Assembly (NCBI RefSeq): GCF_020886695.1
Contig: NZ_AP024485.1
Location: 2,365,001 to 2,429,000 of the forward strand
DNA from: Pseudodesulfovibrio sediminis
GTDB taxonomy: Bacteria; Desulfobacterota; Desulfovibrionia; Desulfovibrionales; Desulfovibrionaceae
Reading direction: 5' to 3'
Length of the DNA: 64,000 nt
Shown: one piece after another, positions 54,476 through 63,115 of the stretch
Position numbering within the stretch: the first letter of the stretch is position 1
Layout of the letters: every line of letters starts with the position of its first letter
Program-made: the position numbers and the translations under genes
The notes under the pieces: generated by a model
Database searches by the model: none
Told to the model about the DNA's origin: nothing
What the model saw: only the letters and a program-made list of their open reading frames with translations

Positions 54476-54489
54476 TGAGCATATGCTCA
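54476..54489. promoter_or_regulatory. 14-bp perfect palindrome upstream of the ORP-like promoter
   Basis: TGAGCATATGCTCA, ending 6 bp from the -35 hexamer; position fits an operator for an activator, possibly the DUF134 domain of the first gene. Confidence 0.55.
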
Positions 54490-54580
54490 AAAAAAGATTG
54501 TACGGATACCATGGCGCCCTCGTTTCTGCCAGTGTCAGAATATAATGGACTTGAAGGTTGTCTTTTGTAATTCCACACAA

Positions 54581-55327
54581 ATGAAAATTATATTTTTCAT
54601 AGTCGTGCAATTCTGCATGTTCTGCGCCTCCTGTGGGGCTTTTGCCGCCGATATCCGGGAAGTCATCTCTGTGGGGCCGAACTGGGAGACATTTACCAAC
54701 AGGGATGGCAGCGGCCTGTACCATGAGATTCTCAGGGAGGTCTTCAAGCTGCATGGCGTGACTGTCCGTCATGAGTATGTCCCCTCTGATCGCGGTGACG
54801 AACTCGTTCGTGAGGGCGTGGCCGACATGATGATCTGTGACGACCGCGCTGCCGAGTCGCTCGTATTGGCCCGCTATCCCATGTACGTCAGTGATTACTT
54901 CGTCTTTTTCAAAAAATCGCGAATAGGCCGGTGGAAGGGCCCGGAGTCCTTGAAAAACAAGGAAATCGTTTGTCAGAAAGGATACTACCACGACTGGGAT
55001 TTCCCTGTGCCGGTGCGGCTTCGGTCCATGCCTTCAGGGGCCAACGCGCTGAACATGATCATCATGGACAGGTCTGATTTCTATGTGGATGATCTGACCT
55101 TCATCGAAATCTCGATCAAAGAGGCCGGCAAAATCTATGATCCCGAGAAATATGATATTCGCAAGGCTGGAAACCGCTCCTATCATCCCTTGTTCATGAC
55201 CTCTGAGAGAGGGCTTGCCGTGATGCAAATGTTCAATGACGGCATTCTTCAACTGCATCAAGAGGACCAGTTGCGGCCTATCTATGAGAAATGGGGATAT
55301 CAGTATCCTGATTTCGACAACTTCTAG
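54581..55327 (+). CDS. Periplasmic solute-binding (SBP_bac_3-like) protein
   Basis: 248 residues from the ATG at 54581; the frame is open from an ATG at 54545, but only from 54581 does the signal peptide (KIIFFIVVQFCMFCASCGAFA) stand at the N-terminus. The mature part has the type 3 binding-protein pattern with YHEILREVFKLHGVTVRHEYV and GVADMMICDDRA. No transporter genes lie beside it, so it may work as a sensor-type binding protein. Divergent from the ORP-like operon. Confidence 0.78.
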   Translation: MKIIFFIVVQFCMFCASCGAFAADIREVISVGPNWETFTNRDGSGLYHEILREVFKLHGVTVRHEYVPSDRGDELVREGVADMMICDDRAAESLVLARYPMYVSDYFVFFKKSRIGRWKGPESLKNKEIVCQKGYYHDWDFPVPVRLRSMPSGANALNMIIMDRSDFYVDDLTFIEISIKEAGKIYDPEKYDIRKAGNRSYHPLFMTSERGLAVMQMFNDGILQLHQEDQLRPIYEKWGYQYPDFDNF

Positions 55328-55407
55328 GGTTCTTCCATTTCATATAGGGCTGGGTGCCCGTATCGCGTTGTGGACAAGCGGTTTAAGCGGGTGTAAAGAC
55401 TGAGCCC

Positions 55408-55848
55408 ATGCGCACCCTTGCAGACAGGCTTCGCCACACCATACTTTTCGAATTGATCGGACTGCTCACCTGCACGCCGATCGCGTCGTATATTCTGGAT
55501 CGGGACATAATCAAGGTGGGCACAATGACCATCATTGTTTCCCTGACCGCCATGGTGTTCAATTACCTGTTCAACCTTGGTTTTGATCACCTGCTGGTGA
55601 AGCTTGGCCGTCCCGTCAACGTGCGGCCTCCATGGTTGCGAACCATCCACGCGGTCTCTTTCGAAGGGAGCCTGATTCTTTTCACCACACCCTTTGTTGC
55701 CTGGTGGCTCGACATGGGGCTGTGGGCCGCGTTTATGACGGATATCGGTTTTGCGCTGTTCTATCTGGTTTATACCTACTTGTTCAATTGGGCCTATGAC
55801 ATACTCTTTCCCATGCCTGTTCAATTGGCTCTTCAAGAAATCGACTAA
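55408..55848 (+). CDS. PACE-family (BTP domain) efflux transporter
   Basis: 146 residues with four predicted membrane helices in two repeats. RHTILFELIGLLTCTPIASY and RTIHAVSFEGSLILFTTPFV are the two family half-repeats. PACE proteins export chlorhexidine-like and polyamine compounds; here the substrate is not known. A LysE-type exporter follows 12 bp later and may share the transcript. Confidence 0.88.
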   Translation: MRTLADRLRHTILFELIGLLTCTPIASYILDRDIIKVGTMTIIVSLTAMVFNYLFNLGFDHLLVKLGRPVNVRPPWLRTIHAVSFEGSLILFTTPFVAWWLDMGLWAAFMTDIGFALFYLVYTYLFNWAYDILFPMPVQLALQEID

Positions 55849-55860
55849 GGGACGCTCGCC

Positions 55861-56499
55861 ATGTTCGGTACCCATGATATTGCCTTGTTCATTCTGTCAG
55901 GTCTGCTTCTGAACATCACTCCGGGGCAGGATGTCTTCTATATAGTAAGCAAGGGGGCGTCACTGGGGTGGAAGAATGGCGCTGTCGCGGCCCTGGGTGT
56001 CGGCACAGGGTGTTTTGTCCATGTCTTTTCCGCAGCCCTGGGCCTGTCCGCAATCCTGGCCACGTCAGCCACGGCCTTTACCGTGGTCAAATATGCCGGA
56101 GCGGCCTATCTGGTCTGGGTGGGAGTGCAGATGTGGCGGGCGGACAAGAGCGGAGCAGGGCAGCCGAGCGAGGATTATTTCCGGGTTTCAAGGCGGAAGC
56201 TTTTCTCGCAGGGGTTCCTGACCAATGCCCTCAATCCCAAGGTGGCGCTTTTCTTTCTCGCCTTCCTGCCGCAGTTCGTGTCTCACGATGCCCAGTCAAA
56301 GCCGTTGGCCTTTCTGTTCCTGGGGATCGTTTTCACCGTCAATGGAACGATGGTGAACCTGGCCTATGCCTGGTCTGCTGCGCGTGTCTCGACCATGCTC
56401 GGTGGCGGGGGCAGATATGGTGCGTGGCTGAAGCGGGCGGCAGGCACCCTCTTTATCGGTCTGGGTATCAGGCTGGCCATGGCTGACTCCACTTCCTAG
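55861..56499 (+). CDS. LysE-family amino-acid exporter
   Basis: 212 residues with about six membrane helices. Family landmarks: LLLNITPGQDVFYIVSKGAS (N-terminal), GAVAALGVGTGCFVHVF, YAGAAYLVWVGVQMW and NALNPKVALFFLAFLPQFV. RhtB/LysE exporters remove amino acids or analogues. The MarR gene converges 23 bp away. The exact substrate cannot be read. Confidence 0.9.
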   Translation: MFGTHDIALFILSGLLLNITPGQDVFYIVSKGASLGWKNGAVAALGVGTGCFVHVFSAALGLSAILATSATAFTVVKYAGAAYLVWVGVQMWRADKSGAGQPSEDYFRVSRRKLFSQGFLTNALNPKVALFFLAFLPQFVSHDAQSKPLAFLFLGIVFTVNGTMVNLAYAWSAARVSTMLGGGGRYGAWLKRAAGTLFIGLGIRLAMADSTS

Positions 56500-56522
56500 C
56501 TCACTTCAGTGCGAGCGGACAC

Positions 56523-56996
56523 CTACTCCGCGTTCAAGCGCCCCAAAAGGCCACGGAGCATGCCTGTACTGATGCGCAGGTTTGCCGGGGGCAGGTCTTT
56601 ACTCACTTCAGACAGCCACTGCCTTTGGGCTTGTGCCAGCGTTTCAAGGGTTTGTACGCCCTTTGTCGATATTCTGATCAGTTTGGCAGTGGCGTGTTCC
56701 GGGTTGGTCGTGAACTTCACATATCCTGCTTTCTCCAGATGATTCACTGTTCGCTGCACACTCTGGCGGGCAAGGTCCAGCTCTCTGGCCATGGATGACA
56801 CGGTGCGCGGTGTGTCAGAGAGCGTGCGCAGCGCCTGCCAACGGGCGAGAGTCAGCCCGGCAGTTTGGGCCACTGTTTCTCCTGCACGCGCGAGCGCCTG
56901 CTGAACGAGGACAACTACAGCAAAGAGTCTGGCCGTTTCTGCTTCCGCCTCCGCATGAGGGGAAGATGAAAATGAGGGGGTGTTCCATCTATTCAT
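56523..56996 (-). CDS. MarR-family transcriptional regulator
   Basis: 157 residues with the MarR winged-helix: LTLARWQALRTLSDTPRTVS, SMARELDLARQSVQRTVNHL, EKAGYVKFTTNPEHATAKLI. The ATG at 56996 overlaps a perfect palindrome (56996-57011) and has no ribosome binding site, so the message may be leaderless or the start lies elsewhere. It is convergent with the exporter genes and could regulate them and itself. Ligand unknown. Confidence 0.87.
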   Translation of the reverse strand: MNRWNTPSFSSSPHAEAEAETARLFAVVVLVQQALARAGETVAQTAGLTLARWQALRTLSDTPRTVSSMARELDLARQSVQRTVNHLEKAGYVKFTTNPEHATAKLIRISTKGVQTLETLAQAQRQWLSEVSKDLPPANLRISTGMLRGLLGRLNAE

Positions 56997-57011
56997 GACA
57001 GTATACTGTCA
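56996..57011. promoter_or_regulatory. MarR operator candidate 1 (perfect palindrome)
   Basis: TGACAGTATACTGTCA, a perfect 16-bp palindrome overlapping the MarR start codon; two further copies follow at 57015 and 57099. Confidence 0.7.
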
Positions 57012-57014
57012 AAT

Positions 57015-57030
57015 TGTCAGCATATTGTCA
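57015..57030. promoter_or_regulatory. MarR operator candidate 2
   Basis: TGTCAGCATATTGTCA, 13 of 16 matches to the perfect copy, 19 bp from it start to start. Confidence 0.55.
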
Positions 57031-57098
57031 AAATTGGGGTGATGCATCCCAGTGGACAGGGGAAATTGCTCACCATGAGTCGCGATGAATCGTCAGCC

Positions 57099-57114
57099 TG
57101 ACAGTATGCTGTCA
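57099..57114. promoter_or_regulatory. MarR operator candidate 3
   Basis: TGACAGTATGCTGTCA, 15 of 16 matches to copy 1, 84 bp from copy 2. Confidence 0.6.
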
Positions 57115-57175
57115 AATAAATGAAGGGAGCTCAAGAGCGGTGTTGTCACGGCGTATGCAAAGGGGCGGAAAAGGG

Positions 57176-57211
57176 TGAAGGCCCGGACTCGGGGGCAGGA
57201 GTCAGGGCCTT
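57176..57211. terminator. Hairpin in the MarR/winged-helix spacer
   Basis: GAAGGCCC-GACTC pairs with GAGTC-GGGCCTTC around an 8-base loop with one mismatched pair. On the minus strand it follows the small winged-helix gene by about 45 bp; only a weak T-run follows. Confidence 0.5.
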
Positions 57212-57256
57212 CGAAGAGGGGCCTTTGGAGGTTCAGGAAGGTATGTATGACAAAAT

Positions 57257-57427
57257 TTATGCTGGTTCGTAATAGCACCGTTTGGGTGATATGACCGAGC
57301 CGTCTTCGCGCAGTTCCTTGATGGCTTTGGAAACGTCTTTGCTGTCTATATCAAGAGCCTTTGCAATATCACCGGGACGAACAGGTTTTTGCGCCTCCTG
57401 CATGGCCTTGAGAACTTTTTCTTTCAT
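57257..57427 (-). CDS. 56-residue winged-helix DNA-binding protein
   Basis: Small gene with a strong GGAGGA site 6 bases before the ATG at 57427. Product: MKEKVLKAMQEAQKPVRPGD, then IAKALDIDSKDVSKAIKEL and REDGSVISPKRCYYEPA, a complete mini winged-helix of the kind seen in MarR- or FeoC-like proteins but with a single Cys. Divergent from the PAS-PP2C gene (163 bp); a Fur-like box lies in the spacer. Target unknown. Confidence 0.75.
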   Translation of the reverse strand: MKEKVLKAMQEAQKPVRPGDIAKALDIDSKDVSKAIKELREDGSVISPKRCYYEPA

Positions 57428-57449
57428 TATTCCTCCGAAGTGTTCAGTT

Positions 57450-57468
57450 GATAATTAGAATCATTCCT
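57450..57468. promoter_or_regulatory. Possible Fur box/inverted repeat upstream of the small winged-helix gene
   Basis: GATAATTAGAATCATTCCT matches the 19-bp Fur consensus at 14 positions and forms an imperfect palindrome with flanking CTAAT; outer GTTCA/TGAAC arms surround it. Weak, but 23 bp from the start codon. Confidence 0.35.
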
Positions 57469-57589
57469 AATAGTGAACTTCTTGTCAACCAAAAATATGG
57501 TGGTGTTTGCAAAAAAACCTCGGTTTTTCCTGAGGACACTGAGCATTGAACTATGGCGAAGATCGTTTTCATACTGTACCAAGGGAGTT

Positions 57590-59209
57590 ATGAGTGATGC
57601 CAAACGCAAAACCAGACAGGAGCTTGAGCAGCAGTTGGCTCAGGTGCAGTCCCGTCTCGCTTTTCTTGAAGCCAACATGAACATGGAGTGTGTGACTGAG
57701 GTCGAACAGCTTCGGGAGGCCAAGGAGAAGATGGGACTGGCCTCCATGATCGTGGAGAAATCACCGGCCGTGCTTTTTCGCCGCCGTGCCGATGATACCT
57801 TCAAGCTGGTGTATGTTTCCGAAAATCTGAGCCAGTGGGGCTATTCCGCCGAAGATTTTCTGTCCGGCAAACATTCTTTCGAAGATATCGTGGTCGCCGC
57901 TGACAACAGTCGTCTGCACGACGAGATTATGCGGTATGCCGAGCTGGATGTAGAGGAATACACGCAGGAGTATCAGATCAGAACCGCGGACGGCCAGTTG
58001 CGTTGGGTGTCGGACGAAACCTCGGTGGTTCGGGATGAACAGGGCAGACGCATCTTCAATCAGGGAGTGATGCTGGATATTACCCGCCGAAAGGAGGCGG
58101 AAGAAGCGCTCTCCGCCAACGAGTTCAAATTTCGTCGGACCATAGAAGGTGCGGGAGAGGGGTATCTGCTGCTGGATGGAGAGCTGGTCATCAAGGAAGT
58201 GAACGAAGCTTATTGCCGCATGCTTGGGTATGAGGCTGAAGAATTGCTCGGCAGGCGTCCCTTTGATTTTGCCACGCTGGAATATCAGCGGTATCTCGAA
58301 TCCCGAAAAGAACAGTTCTTCAAACATGAACGCCGCCGTTTCGAAGGCTCCATGATCCACAAGGACGGCCATATCGTGCCTGTTCTGGTCAATGCCAACA
58401 CCTTGCTGGGCAGGGATGGTGAATTTCTCGGTAATGTGGCCTTTGTGGCTGATTTGACCGAACAGAAGAAAGCCGTGACATTGGCCGGTGAGGTACAGAA
58501 GAGCCTGTTGCCGAGCCGGGCGCCGGTGATCAAGGGGCTGGATGTGGCTGGTTCCTCCATGGCCAGTGACGTTGCGGGGGGCGATTATTTTGATTACCTG
58601 ACGGACATGGAGACGGGCGGTCAGGCCTTGAACGTGGCCGTGGGCGATATCTCCGGTCATGGTGTGGATGCGGCGCTGCTCATGACCACGGCTCGTGGGT
58701 TTCTGCGCATGCGGGCAGCCCAGCCCGGCAGCCCGGTACAGATTGTCTCCGAGATGAATTATCACCTGGCCGAGGACCTGGACGGTTCAGGGCGTTTCAT
58801 GACCCTGTTCTACCTGCGACTCGACCCGGAAAAGCAGACCGCACGCTGGGTGCGTGCCGGGCATGATCCAGCCGTGATCTATTGCCCGACTCTTGATTTC
58901 TTTACCGAGCTGGGAGCGGACCCGGGGCTGCCGTTGGGAGTGGTCAGGGAAACGCAGTACAGCGAGCAGGAGAACGAACTGCACCCGGGTCAGATCATCG
59001 CCATAGGGACCGATGGCATATGGGAAGCCAGAAACCTGACAGGTGAGATGTTCGGCAAGAAACGCTATCAGGAGGTCCTGCGCGCCAACGGTGGAAGGAC
59101 GGCACAGGAGATCCTTGATGCGGTCTTTGACGCTGTGCGGGAATTTTCCGGTGGAGCAAGGCCTGTCGATGACATTACACTGGTGATCATCAAATACGAA
59201 GTGGAGTAA
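57590..59209 (+). CDS. PAS-PAS-PP2C (SpoIIE/RsbU type) serine phosphatase
   Basis: 539 residues from the ATG at 57590, with AGGGAG just upstream; a longer frame opens at 57473 but has no site. N-terminal coiled coil (about 10-45), two PAS domains (about 50-170 and 180-300, with ITRRKEAEEAL and DLTEQKKAV ends), then PP2C with metal motifs DVAGGDYFDYL, VGDISGHGVDAALLM and PVDDITLVII. It probably dephosphorylates an anti-anti-sigma factor of a partner-switching system. The next gene starts 2 bp after its stop codon. Confidence 0.92.
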   Translation: MSDAKRKTRQELEQQLAQVQSRLAFLEANMNMECVTEVEQLREAKEKMGLASMIVEKSPAVLFRRRADDTFKLVYVSENLSQWGYSAEDFLSGKHSFEDIVVAADNSRLHDEIMRYAELDVEEYTQEYQIRTADGQLRWVSDETSVVRDEQGRRIFNQGVMLDITRRKEAEEALSANEFKFRRTIEGAGEGYLLLDGELVIKEVNEAYCRMLGYEAEELLGRRPFDFATLEYQRYLESRKEQFFKHERRRFEGSMIHKDGHIVPVLVNANTLLGRDGEFLGNVAFVADLTEQKKAVTLAGEVQKSLLPSRAPVIKGLDVAGSSMASDVAGGDYFDYLTDMETGGQALNVAVGDISGHGVDAALLMTTARGFLRMRAAQPGSPVQIVSEMNYHLAEDLDGSGRFMTLFYLRLDPEKQTARWVRAGHDPAVIYCPTLDFFTELGADPGLPLGVVRETQYSEQENELHPGQIIAIGTDGIWEARNLTGEMFGKKRYQEVLRANGGRTAQEILDAVFDAVREFSGGARPVDDITLVIIKYEVE

Positions 59210-59211
59210 CC

Positions 59212-60627
59212 GTGCGCAGAGTCTCTGTTTTCTTTATGGCTGTGAGCGTTGTCATGCTCATGATATCCTCTCTTCATGCTGCTCCCAATGCTCATGAACG
59301 CATCACGAAGGCTTTCAAGGGAGACCTGCCGGAGATGCTGGATGCCCATCGCCCGCTCAGGGTGCTTGTTTCCTACAATCGGACCAATTTCTTCATGTTC
59401 AAGGGCGAGGCTCGGGGCATGGAAGTGGATTCCATGCGGGATTTCGAAAAGTTCCTCAAAAAGAAATACCCCAAGCGGATGATCCGTCTGGCCTTTGTGC
59501 CGGTTCCTTTTGACGATCTGCTCCCCGCCCTGCTGGATGGGCGTGGGGACATTGTGGCGGCCGGGATGACGGTTACTGAAAAACGGCGCAGAAAGGTTGC
59601 GTTTTCACGACCGTATCGCAAGGAGATCATGGAAGTTGTGGTGGGAGGCAAGGCGTCTCCCCCGATCAAAGATCTTGCCGATCTTGCAGGCAAGCGGATT
59701 CACGTCATGGCCGGGTCCAGTTATGAAGAGCATTTGAAGAGGCTCAACACGCAGTTTGAAGCACAGGGCTTGAAGCCCGTGGACGTGGTGGCAGCCGACC
59801 CCAACCTGGTCACCGAAGATCTGCTTGAGATGGTCGGCAGCGGTCTTGTTTCATACGTTGTGGCCGATAATCAGCTGGTTGAAATATGGCAGCAAGTCTA
59901 CACGGACCTGACCCCATATTTTGCCGCGTCCATTCACACGGGCGGTACGTTGGCCTGGGCCGTGCGTCCTGGAAACATCGAGCTGCTGCGCGTGCTGAAC
60001 GACTTCAGGGGCACGGTCAAAGAGGGCAGCAAACTCGGCAATCTGTTCTTCAAGCGGTATTATGTGAACACGGATTGGGTTAAGAATCCCTTGAATCCAT
60101 TGGAGAACAGCAAGCTCCAAAGCATGGCGGATCTTTTTCAAAAATACGCCAAGAAGTATGATTTCGATTGGCTCAAGATTGCGGCACAGGCATATCAGGA
60201 ATCCCATTTTGACCAGAATCGGAAGAGCCGGGCCGGTGCTGTGGGGGTCATGCAGATCAAGCCTTCCACGGCTGCGGATCCAAATGTGAATGTCAAGGAT
60301 GTCTACATACTTGAGAACAACATCCACGCCGGGGTCAAATACCTGCGGTTCTTGCGGGATCGTTATTTTCAGGACGTGGATGCGGATGCCAGGGTCGATT
60401 TTGCCCTGGCGGCCTATAATGCCGGTCCCGCGCGCATTGCCGGGCTGCGTACCAAGGCAAAGGAAATGGGGCTGAACCCCAACCGATGGTTTGGCAACGT
60501 GGAGTGGGCCGCACAAAATGTCATCGGTTCCGAGACGCCCACCTATGTGGCGCACGTCCAGATGTATTATGCGACCTACAAAGGCACGGCCGAAGTGCTG
60601 ACCAAGCGCATAGAGGCCATGGAATAG
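59212..60627 (+). CDS. MltF-like lytic transglycosylase with solute-binding domain
   Basis: 471 residues from a GTG (GGAG upstream). Signal peptide 1-24 (AVSVVMLMISSLHA), then a type 3 solute-binding-like domain (about 45-290) with ILVSYNRTNFFMFKGEARGM-type sequence (positions 47-67 approx.) and a transglycosylase domain. The catalytic Glu330 is in AQAYQESHFDQ, followed by GAVGVMQIKPSTA and LAAYNAGPARIAGL. This is the MltF plan: murein cleavage in the periplasm, possibly controlled by a ligand of the binding domain. Coupled to the PP2C gene before it. Confidence 0.92.
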   Translation: MRRVSVFFMAVSVVMLMISSLHAAPNAHERITKAFKGDLPEMLDAHRPLRVLVSYNRTNFFMFKGEARGMEVDSMRDFEKFLKKKYPKRMIRLAFVPVPFDDLLPALLDGRGDIVAAGMTVTEKRRRKVAFSRPYRKEIMEVVVGGKASPPIKDLADLAGKRIHVMAGSSYEEHLKRLNTQFEAQGLKPVDVVAADPNLVTEDLLEMVGSGLVSYVVADNQLVEIWQQVYTDLTPYFAASIHTGGTLAWAVRPGNIELLRVLNDFRGTVKEGSKLGNLFFKRYYVNTDWVKNPLNPLENSKLQSMADLFQKYAKKYDFDWLKIAAQAYQESHFDQNRKSRAGAVGVMQIKPSTAADPNVNVKDVYILENNIHAGVKYLRFLRDRYFQDVDADARVDFALAAYNAGPARIAGLRTKAKEMGLNPNRWFGNVEWAAQNVIGSETPTYVAHVQMYYATYKGTAEVLTKRIEAME

Positions 60628-60643
60628 CCTCTTCATATCCACG

Positions 60644-60684
60644 AAAAAGGGCGGGAGCTGTTTGTAAGCTCCCGCCCTTTTTTT
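60644..60684. terminator. Terminator after the MltF-like gene (bidirectional)
   Basis: GGGCGGGAGCT / AGCTCCCGCCC with 7-base loop (60649-60677), seven T after and five A before; it lies between convergent genes. Confidence 0.93.
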
Positions 60685-60706
60685 AGGCGTAAATCGCCAC
60701 CGTATA

Positions 60707-61819
60707 CTACAGATTGATCAATTCGTATTCCCGTGAACCGATTCCCAGTTCCTCGGCATAGCTCAAGCCGAAGTCGGCTGGCACATGCTGGTGGATGGCC
60801 GTGAATTTGTTCTGCCCGGGGGTGACGCCAAAAGGCAACTGGCTCGGGTAGAGCGGCTGGGCATCACTGACCAGATCCATGGAGGCCTGATCCACGGCCA
60901 CGGGATCGAAGCTCAGAAGCACGCCGATATCCGGGCAGATGGGCGCATCCGTGAAGCCGACACAGTCGCAGTCCGGCCCCACGTCGACCACGAAGTTGAC
61001 ATGCAGGCACGGGGTGCGCTTGGTTTGCAGCACTCCTTTGGCGTATTCCATCATCCGTTCCAGAAAATCCTGGATACCGACTTTCCAGTCCACCTCGAGA
61101 CCGCCGTGACGGCAGGCCACGAAGCAGCCTCCGCAGCCCACACATTTCTCGGCGTTGAGCGCGATTTTTTCACTCTCTTCATCAATGTACAGTGCGCCGA
61201 CCTTGCAGGAACGGAGACAAGCTTCACAGGCTGTACACGCCTCTGGGTTGGTGATGGGGCCGGTGGAGAAATGCTGCTGCATTTTGCCTTTCTTGGAAGC
61301 AGACCCCATGCCGATGTTCTTGAGCGCACCGCCATATCCGGCCAGCTCATGGCCTTTGAAGTGGTTGAGAGAGACAAAAAAGTCTGCCTCGGCAATGGCA
61401 CCGGCAATATAGACTTCGTCGAGATGGCGGCCTTTCACGGGCACGGTCTCTTCAAATTCGCCCCGGAGGCCATCCGCGATGATGACCGGGGCATTGAGAA
61501 TAAGTGGGTCCCAGCCGTGGCGTGCCGCACACAATGCGTGCGAAACAGCTTCGCCGCGTTGTCCGACATAGAGCGTGGAGGCGTCTGTCAGAAACGGTTT
61601 TCCCCCGGCCTCACTGATGAAATCAAGGATGGGCTTGATCCACAGCGGGCGGAGAAACCCAGTGGTTCCCTGTTCGCCGAAGTGGAGCTTGATGGCCGCG
61701 AGGTCGCCCTCGTTGATGTATCGTTCAACCTTTGCTGCCTTGAGCAGGCTGCGCATGCGCGCATGCAGTGGGGCTTTGGCCGAAGCACGCAGATTCCAGA
61801 AAAATACTTTTGATGCCAT
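60707..61819 (-). CDS. DUF362 ferredoxin-type iron-sulfur protein
   Basis: 370 residues from the ATG at 61819, with AAGGAT upstream. N-terminal DUF362 domain with IKLHFGEQGTTGFLRPLW, DASTLYVGQRGEAVSHA, NHFKGHELAGYGGALKN and GMGSASKKGKM. A two-cluster segment follows at about 190-240: CTACEACLRSCKVGAL and CVGCGGCFVACRHGGL. Often found in anaerobes; the role is not established beyond an electron-transfer guess. Single gene, convergent with the MltF gene. Confidence 0.88.
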   Translation of the reverse strand: MASKVFFWNLRASAKAPLHARMRSLLKAAKVERYINEGDLAAIKLHFGEQGTTGFLRPLWIKPILDFISEAGGKPFLTDASTLYVGQRGEAVSHALCAARHGWDPLILNAPVIIADGLRGEFEETVPVKGRHLDEVYIAGAIAEADFFVSLNHFKGHELAGYGGALKNIGMGSASKKGKMQQHFSTGPITNPEACTACEACLRSCKVGALYIDEESEKIALNAEKCVGCGGCFVACRHGGLEVDWKVGIQDFLERMMEYAKGVLQTKRTPCLHVNFVVDVGPDCDCVGFTDAPICPDIGVLLSFDPVAVDQASMDLVSDAQPLYPSQLPFGVTPGQNKFTAIHQHVPADFGLSYAEELGIGSREYELINL

Positions 61820-62006
61820 TGTGATATCCTTGTTTGCTGTTTGAGGAGCCATTTATAGCATCTATGGATGGGGGCTTGAAGTGAAAAAGAAGCGTATATA
61901 TCGCAACAGGTCATGGGCGGAAAGGGAGACGTGTAGCGGCAGGGGAGGAGGAAAGAAGCGCCCGGGCTGAAGAAGAGAGGGGACGGATTTCTACGGGAAC
62001 GAGACG

Positions 62007-63047
62007 CTAGATCAATCGATATACCTTGATCTTGTGATCATCGGGGTTCACCACTTCGGTAATGGTCAGGTCGCTTGCGGCCAGGCAGATTTCCTGCACC
62101 GGCAACTGCCGCATGGCTGCGTCATACACCACCTTGACCGTGGGCCGCAGCGGATCGGTGGTGTCATTATCAACCACCACGCCGTGATTTCCGTTTGATA
62201 ACTGCACAAAGCTGCCGACCGGGTAGACGCCAAGACTTTTTATGAATTCTTCCACAATGTTGGGGGAAAATTCGGTCACTCGCCATTTATACATCATACC
62301 CAGCACCTTGCTCGGCGGCAGCGGGTCCTTGTACACCCGCTTACTGGTCAGGGCGTCATAGACATCCACGACGGCAAGCAGGCGGGAGATGTCACTGATC
62401 TCATCGCCTTTGAGTCCCCGCGGATACCCGGAACCGTCATGCCTCTCGTGATGTTCCAGGGCGGCACGGAGAACTGCATCAGGAATCTCCTGCTGGGCCT
62501 TGAGAATCTCGAATCCGCGCAGGGGGTGGGTGCGCATGACATTCATCTCTTTTTTATTCAACTTGCCGGGCTTGTTGAGAATGGTGTCTGGAATCACGGC
62601 CTTGCCCACATCGTGAAACATGCCTGCCATGCCAATCTCTTGGAGTTTCTTGCGGGAGTAGCCGAGCTTTTTGCCCAGAATCACGGCCAGGATGGAAACA
62701 TTGATGCAGTGGGTGTAGGTGTAATGGTCAAAAGATTTGAGCTTGCTTATGGCTGCGGCAGCCGATTCGTTGCGGAAAACCGAGTCGATGAATCCGCTGA
62801 CCAGAGGGGTGGCGTCCTTGAAGTGAAAGGGCTGTCCCTGTCTGACGGCATCCATGAACTCATGCGCATATCCCAGCGCTTCTCCATACATGCGGTCAGC
62901 CCGGACCAGTTCGTCTTTTATGGAAGACATGGGGGGACCATGCGAAATGGATGGGTCCTGAGCCTGATCAACCAGCGTCAGGTTCGGATCTTTCTCCATG
63001 GCTTTGCGTGCCTCTTCGGCAGACATGAAATTATCGGGAACAGTCAT
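62007..63047 (-). CDS. HD-GYP cyclic-di-GMP phosphodiesterase
   Basis: 346 residues from the ATG at 63047; a GTG five codons earlier is possible. The HD motif is in AGMFHDVGKAVIPDTILNKP (HD 145-146). The second signature HHERHDGSGYPRG is at 199-211, with KGDEISDISRLLAVVDVYDA after it and THP near 174. The N-terminal part is a helical region of the DUF3391-like kind, with no receiver. It should hydrolyse cyclic di-GMP, opposing the cyclase at 26257. Single gene. Confidence 0.92.
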   Translation of the reverse strand: MTVPDNFMSAEEARKAMEKDPNLTLVDQAQDPSISHGPPMSSIKDELVRADRMYGEALGYAHEFMDAVRQGQPFHFKDATPLVSGFIDSVFRNESAAAAISKLKSFDHYTYTHCINVSILAVILGKKLGYSRKKLQEIGMAGMFHDVGKAVIPDTILNKPGKLNKKEMNVMRTHPLRGFEILKAQQEIPDAVLRAALEHHERHDGSGYPRGLKGDEISDISRLLAVVDVYDALTSKRVYKDPLPPSKVLGMMYKWRVTEFSPNIVEEFIKSLGVYPVGSFVQLSNGNHGVVVDNDTTDPLRPTVKVVYDAAMRQLPVQEICLAASDLTITEVVNPDDHKIKVYRLI

Positions 63048-63115
63048 ATTCGTACATTCCACAATATTAAGCTTTCTAAAGCCAATACGCTTTCACGAAG
63101 ACTATAACAACCCCT

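Noticed and set aside
54545-54580. Upstream start for the solute-binding protein
   Set aside because: It would place 12 charged and polar residues before the signal peptide; the ATG at 54581 is the better start.
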